From the NCBI GenBank assembly GCA_030611265.1, contig JAUWQD010000010.1:1-64000 (forward strand): a stretch of 64,000 nucleotides of DNA, read 5' to 3'. Numbering within the stretch: position 1 is the stretch's first letter; each line of letters starts with the position of its first letter. Shown piece by piece: positions 61,304 to 64,000 of this stretch. Source of the DNA: Methanosarcinaceae archaeon. Lineage in GTDB: Archaea > Halobacteriota > Methanosarcinia > Methanosarcinales > Methanosarcinaceae. Position numbers and translations under genes: made by a program. Below the pieces are notes generated by a model. The model searched no databases and was not told the origin of the DNA. It was given only the letters and a program-made list of their open reading frames with translations.

Positions 61304-61941
61304 TGACAGGCAGACCGGAAAGAGATCAAATATGGGATTACCCATTAGAAGCCCTGCGAGAAGCCCTCATCAATGCTGTTTGCCATCGGGACTATACAAT
61401 ATTCTCAAACATTGAAGTACGAATATATGACGACAAACTCATAATCAGAAGTCCGGGATTTTTACCTTATGGGATCACACTGGAAGAACTATACAAACCA
61501 CATTCATCAACACTGCGAAACAAAGGACTGGCAGAAGTACTGTATGATACTGAACTGATCGAAAGATGGGGCAGCGGCATAGAAAAAATACAACAACACT
61601 GCCTTGATGCTGGTCTTTCAGAGCCTACATTTGAGGAATATCAGGGCTTTCAGGTTGTGTTTAGAAAATATGTATATGATGAAGAATATCTTCGCAGCCT
61701 GAATCTAAATGAAAGACAGATCAAAGCTGTGATGTATGTCAAAGAAAAAGGGCAGATAACGAATACAGAATATCAGGAAATTTGCGCCACCTCTAAAAGA
61801 ACCGCTTCAAGAGATTTGTTAGATTTGGTATCTTCTGGTATTTTTGAGCAAATCGGCACCACTGGGGCTGGAACAGCTTACATTCTAAAGGGGCCATATA
61901 GGGCCAAACATTTCATAAACACATTACTAAGGCACTATTAA
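61303..61941 (+). CDS. Truncated AlbA-type ATP-binding regulator, C-terminal part
   Basis: A 212-residue protein that begins inside a known family: DYPLEALREALINAVCHRDY, IEVRIYDDKLIIRSPGFLPY and ERWGSGIEKIQQHCLDAGLS are the HATPase_c_4 region of AlbA_2/Schlafen-type transcriptional regulators, and LNERQIKAVMYVKEKGQITN with SKRTASRDLLDLVSSGIF is the C-terminal winged helix. The N-terminal AlbA_2 domain (about 200 residues) is missing. Its ATG overlaps the DUF1016 stop, so a recombination may have joined the two genes. It may still be made as a partner or be a remnant. Confidence 0.8.
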   Translation: MTGRPERDQIWDYPLEALREALINAVCHRDYTIFSNIEVRIYDDKLIIRSPGFLPYGITLEELYKPHSSTLRNKGLAEVLYDTELIERWGSGIEKIQQHCLDAGLSEPTFEEYQGFQVVFRKYVYDEEYLRSLNLNERQIKAVMYVKEKGQITNTEYQEICATSKRTASRDLLDLVSSGIFEQIGTTGAGTAYILKGPYRAKHFINTLLRHY

Positions 61942-61976
61942 AGGCGCCAAAACATAAACCCCCCCTTCCTATATCT

Positions 61977-62077
61977 CAAATCCAGCGCCCTTTAATCGAT
62001 CTTGTCTACCCTCGCGCCTATTGTAAAACTTATCATGCGCTGTTCGGGATTTCGAACTGGGCAGGGCACCACATAAT
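61977..62077 (+). repeat. Island repeat, copy 4
   Basis: CAAATCCAGCGCCCTTTAAT, TACCCTCGCGCCTATTGTAA, AACTTATCATGCGCTGTTCG, GGATTTCGAACTGGGCAGGG and CACCACATAAT. It shares the right end with copy 1 (CACCACATAAT). It lies 113 bases before argB and so marks the island/core boundary. Confidence 0.9.
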
Positions 62078-62189
62078 GAGCCCCACAGTGGATGTCTCGT
62101 AGAATTGAATAGCTTGCCAGTTTTGATTTAGATGTTTCACTGAGCATTGATCTTATACCAGTGCTTAATACAAAAGTTTAAACACTAAG

Positions 62190-63098
62190 ATGCTAAAATA
62201 TAGACCCATGTCACATAAAAGGGAAAATGTATTGATCGAAGCCCTGCCGTATATCAGGGAGTTCCATGATTCTATCATGGTAATAAAAGTAGGGGGGCAC
62301 GCAATGGTCGACCCAAAGATCATGGATGAGATTATTCAGGATATTGTTCTTTTGCGCTATGTTGGAATACATCCTGTTCTTGTACACGGTGGAGGTCCTG
62401 AAATAACCGAGAAGATGCAGCGTATGGGTAAGAAACCTGAATTTGTAGGAGGTCTTCGAATTACCGATGATGAGACACTTGAGATCGCACGCATGGTTTT
62501 GGTGGGTAATATCAACACAAGGATCGTTTCGCTCATCGGGCAGCACGGCGGAAAGGGAATTGGCCTGTCAGGGAAGGATGGAAAGATGATACTTGCCAAA
62601 AAGAAACCCGCCCAGCGTGTTGTGATTGAAGGAGTAGAGCAGCATGTTGATATTGGATGGGTCGGAGAGACCGAGATCATCAATCCCGAGATCATCAATA
62701 TTGTTATCAGGGAGAGTTATATCCCTGTGATATCCCCTATAGCAATGGATGCGGCCGGAAATGCATTGAACATTAATGCAGATACTGTGGCAGGCGACAT
62801 CGCAGCGGCACTTCATGCCAAAAAATTGATCCTCATGACAGATGTTCCCGGTCTTTTAAGAGATATAAAGAATCAGTCAACACGCATATCAAGGGTCACG
62901 GTCGAAGATGTGGAGACCCTGATCGATGAGGGTGTGATATCCGGAGGAATGACCCCGAAGATGCGAAGTGCAGCAGCAGCCACCATTAGCGGAGTTGAGC
63001 GGGTGCATATAATCGATGGCAGTGTGTCGCATTCAATTTTGCTTGAATTGTTCACGGATGCCGGGATCGGGACAATGGTTTATACTGATCAGGATTGA
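62190..63098 (+). CDS. argB: Acetylglutamate kinase
   Basis: A 302-residue enzyme that phosphorylates N-acetylglutamate in arginine synthesis. Seen: MVIKVGGHAMVDPKIMDEII (Gly-rich nucleotide loop), HPVLVHGGGPEITEKMQRMG (substrate loop), VLVGNINTRIVSLIGQHGGK, NINADTVAGDIAAALHAKKL and GGMTPKMRSAAAATISGVER. Length is normal. ATG 62208 (MSHKRENVLIEAL) is an alternative start. It lies at the right edge of the defence island. Confidence 0.96.
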   Translation: MLKYRPMSHKRENVLIEALPYIREFHDSIMVIKVGGHAMVDPKIMDEIIQDIVLLRYVGIHPVLVHGGGPEITEKMQRMGKKPEFVGGLRITDDETLEIARMVLVGNINTRIVSLIGQHGGKGIGLSGKDGKMILAKKKPAQRVVIEGVEQHVDIGWVGETEIINPEIINIVIRESYIPVISPIAMDAAGNALNINADTVAGDIAAALHAKKLILMTDVPGLLRDIKNQSTRISRVTVEDVETLIDEGVISGGMTPKMRSAAAATISGVERVHIIDGSVSHSILLELFTDAGIGTMVYTDQD

Positions 63099-63170
63099 AG
63101 TGCAAGTTTAGATAGAGTGCACTGTTCCGATATTCAGTGAATATGGAACAATTTTTCAACTCAATCATAT

Positions 63171-63998
63171 CTAATCCATAATTGCTGAACCATATGTGAG
63201 ATCATCCAGTTCAAGCACTTTTTTCCACAATTCCTTGCAGTCGCATGTGAGTTCATCAAGGTCACCGATGTCCTGTGTGACCGAGAATTCACGTATCGCG
63301 TCTGCAACATCATGGCTGCATTGTTTGCAGTTGTGAGGTCCGCGTTTTGAGCCTGCGCCCACAGGGTCGGACATGATTGGCATATCAGGATGTGCCTGTT
63401 TTGCTTTTTTGATGATCTCCACGATACTCCACAGCCATGGTGGGCGGTATTGTTGCTTTTGCCACAGTGATTCGACAAATGTGCCGCGCTGGACATTGCA
63501 GAGGTTGATGGATATGGTGTCTGAGTATTGTGCTGCATCGTCTATGGATCGGATGATGTCATCCATTGCCTCACCTTCGGACAGGAATGGAGGTTTTAGC
63601 ATGAGGTATGCTTTTGTGGTTACGCCGTGTTTTTTGGCGGTTTCCGAGGCGCGGACAAAATTAGCGAATGTGAAGCCTTTGTTAATGGAATCTTTTCGTA
63701 TTATGTCGGAACTTGTTTCAAGACCGACAGCGATCTCGAATTTAGTGCTACCAAGTATGGTTGTACATTCGTCCATGACCTCATCGGTCACATATTCGGG
63801 GCGTGTTTCGGCAAGCACTTTTGGGATGCGCTCATCGTCTGCAAGCCGGCGCAGGATACTTTGCCGAACCTGCGGAGATATCTCGCGCTCATCAAAAAAG
63901 CTGCCTGATGTGAATATCTTGAGCATGAACTCGTCCATGTCGCCTGCTTTGTTAAGCGCCCTGTCGAGTTGTGTTTCAAGGTCGGCGGAAGATGGTGG
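63171..63998 (-). CDS. Radical SAM protein, archaeosine synthesis (RaSEA) type, C-terminal part
   Basis: The visible 276 codons run off the right window edge, so the N-terminus with the CxxxCxxC motif is missing. Seen: MDEFMLKIFTSGSFFDEREI, ETRPEYVTDEVMDECTTILG, KFEIAVGLETSSDIIRKDSI and NLCNVQRGTFVESLWQKQQY, then a cysteine-rich tail (GPHNCKQCSHDVADAIREFS, CDCKELWKKVLELDDL). This matches archaeal COG1244 proteins, now known as RaSEA, which with ArcS turns preQ0-modified tRNA into archaeosine at position 15. Length and sequence fit. Confidence 0.9.
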   Translation of the reverse strand, partial: PPSSADLETQLDRALNKAGDMDEFMLKIFTSGSFFDEREISPQVRQSILRRLADDERIPKVLAETRPEYVTDEVMDECTTILGSTKFEIAVGLETSSDIIRKDSINKGFTFANFVRASETAKKHGVTTKAYLMLKPPFLSEGEAMDDIIRSIDDAAQYSDTISINLCNVQRGTFVESLWQKQQYRPPWLWSIVEIIKKAKQAHPDMPIMSDPVGAGSKRGPHNCKQCSHDVADAIREFSVTQDIGDLDELTCDCKELWKKVLELDDLTYGSAIMD

Positions 63999-64000
63999 TT

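Noticed and set aside
56401-62077. Island repeats read as a coding remnant (minus strand, EQRMISFTIGARVDK-like) or as CRISPR repeats
   Set aside because: No reading frame is preserved in length and substitutions in all four copies, and spacing is 1.2-2.8 kb with genes between, so neither a shared protein tail nor a CRISPR array is supported.

Overview
The window is a piece of a methanogen-type archaeal chromosome, most likely from the Methanosarcinales. The evidence is an archaeal S13-S4-S11-RpoD ribosomal/RNA-polymerase cluster, the archaeal GatE amidotransferase, a heterodisulfide reductase HdrA with a fused MvhD-like tail and an adjacent polyferredoxin, formylmethanofuran dehydrogenase subunits B and D, methanogenesis marker 8 (DUF2099), an archaeosine-type radical SAM protein and a VPXXXP-CTERM/archaeosortase pair. 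I cannot separate a methanogen from a related methane oxidiser from this window alone.

Layout. 0-4.6 kb: a truncated PAS protein, a FIST sensor protein and a large soluble PAS/GAF histidine kinase, apparently one signalling operon. 5.2-7.6 kb: rpsM-rpsD-rpsK-rpoD and tRNA-Leu(GAG), followed by a break to accessory DNA (a PLD-like protein and a 294-bp MITE-like inverted-repeat element). 9.6-18 kb: a RecA/KaiC-like protein, DUF2148, DUF460, a decayed RIO-kinase gene, argG with an unusual six-fold decamer array upstream, a TolB-like surface propeller and gatE. 18-26 kb: redox and methanogenesis genes, namely an eight-motif polyferredoxin with HdrA-MvhD, a ferredoxin / thioredoxin / ferredoxin-thioredoxin-reductase set, an Fe-S protein with fwdB and fwdD, and tRNA-Val(TAC).

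26-41 kb is a cell-surface region. It holds a dockerin-like calcium-loop protein, a two-repeat membrane-anchored protein, two large secreted SdrD-B-repeat proteins, a VPXXXP-CTERM protein sharing their N-terminal domain, its likely archaeosortase, two paralogous small winged-helix genes and a secreted metallopeptidase. 41-53 kb is mostly housekeeping (CoA ligase, methanogenesis marker 8, JAMM protein, malic enzyme, DUF92 membrane enzyme, IMPACT protein, U32 peptidase), with a decayed toxin-antitoxin pair between 16-bp direct repeats and two orphan antitoxins.

53-62 kb is an AT-rich defence-like island between the U32 peptidase and argB. It carries a SIR2-STAND-type protein with a cold-shock-like tail, an HNH-like protein, a PD-(D/E)XK-like nuclease, a small membrane protein, a membrane/winged-helix protein, a MntA/HepT pair, a DUF1016 nuclease and a truncated AlbA-type regulator. 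Four same-direction copies of a roughly 80-140 bp non-coding repeat (near 56.4, 57.9, 59.15 and 62.0 kb) divide this island into modules, and the last copy abuts argB. This repeat-delimited cassette layout is the most unusual structure in the window. The window ends inside a minus-strand radical SAM gene.
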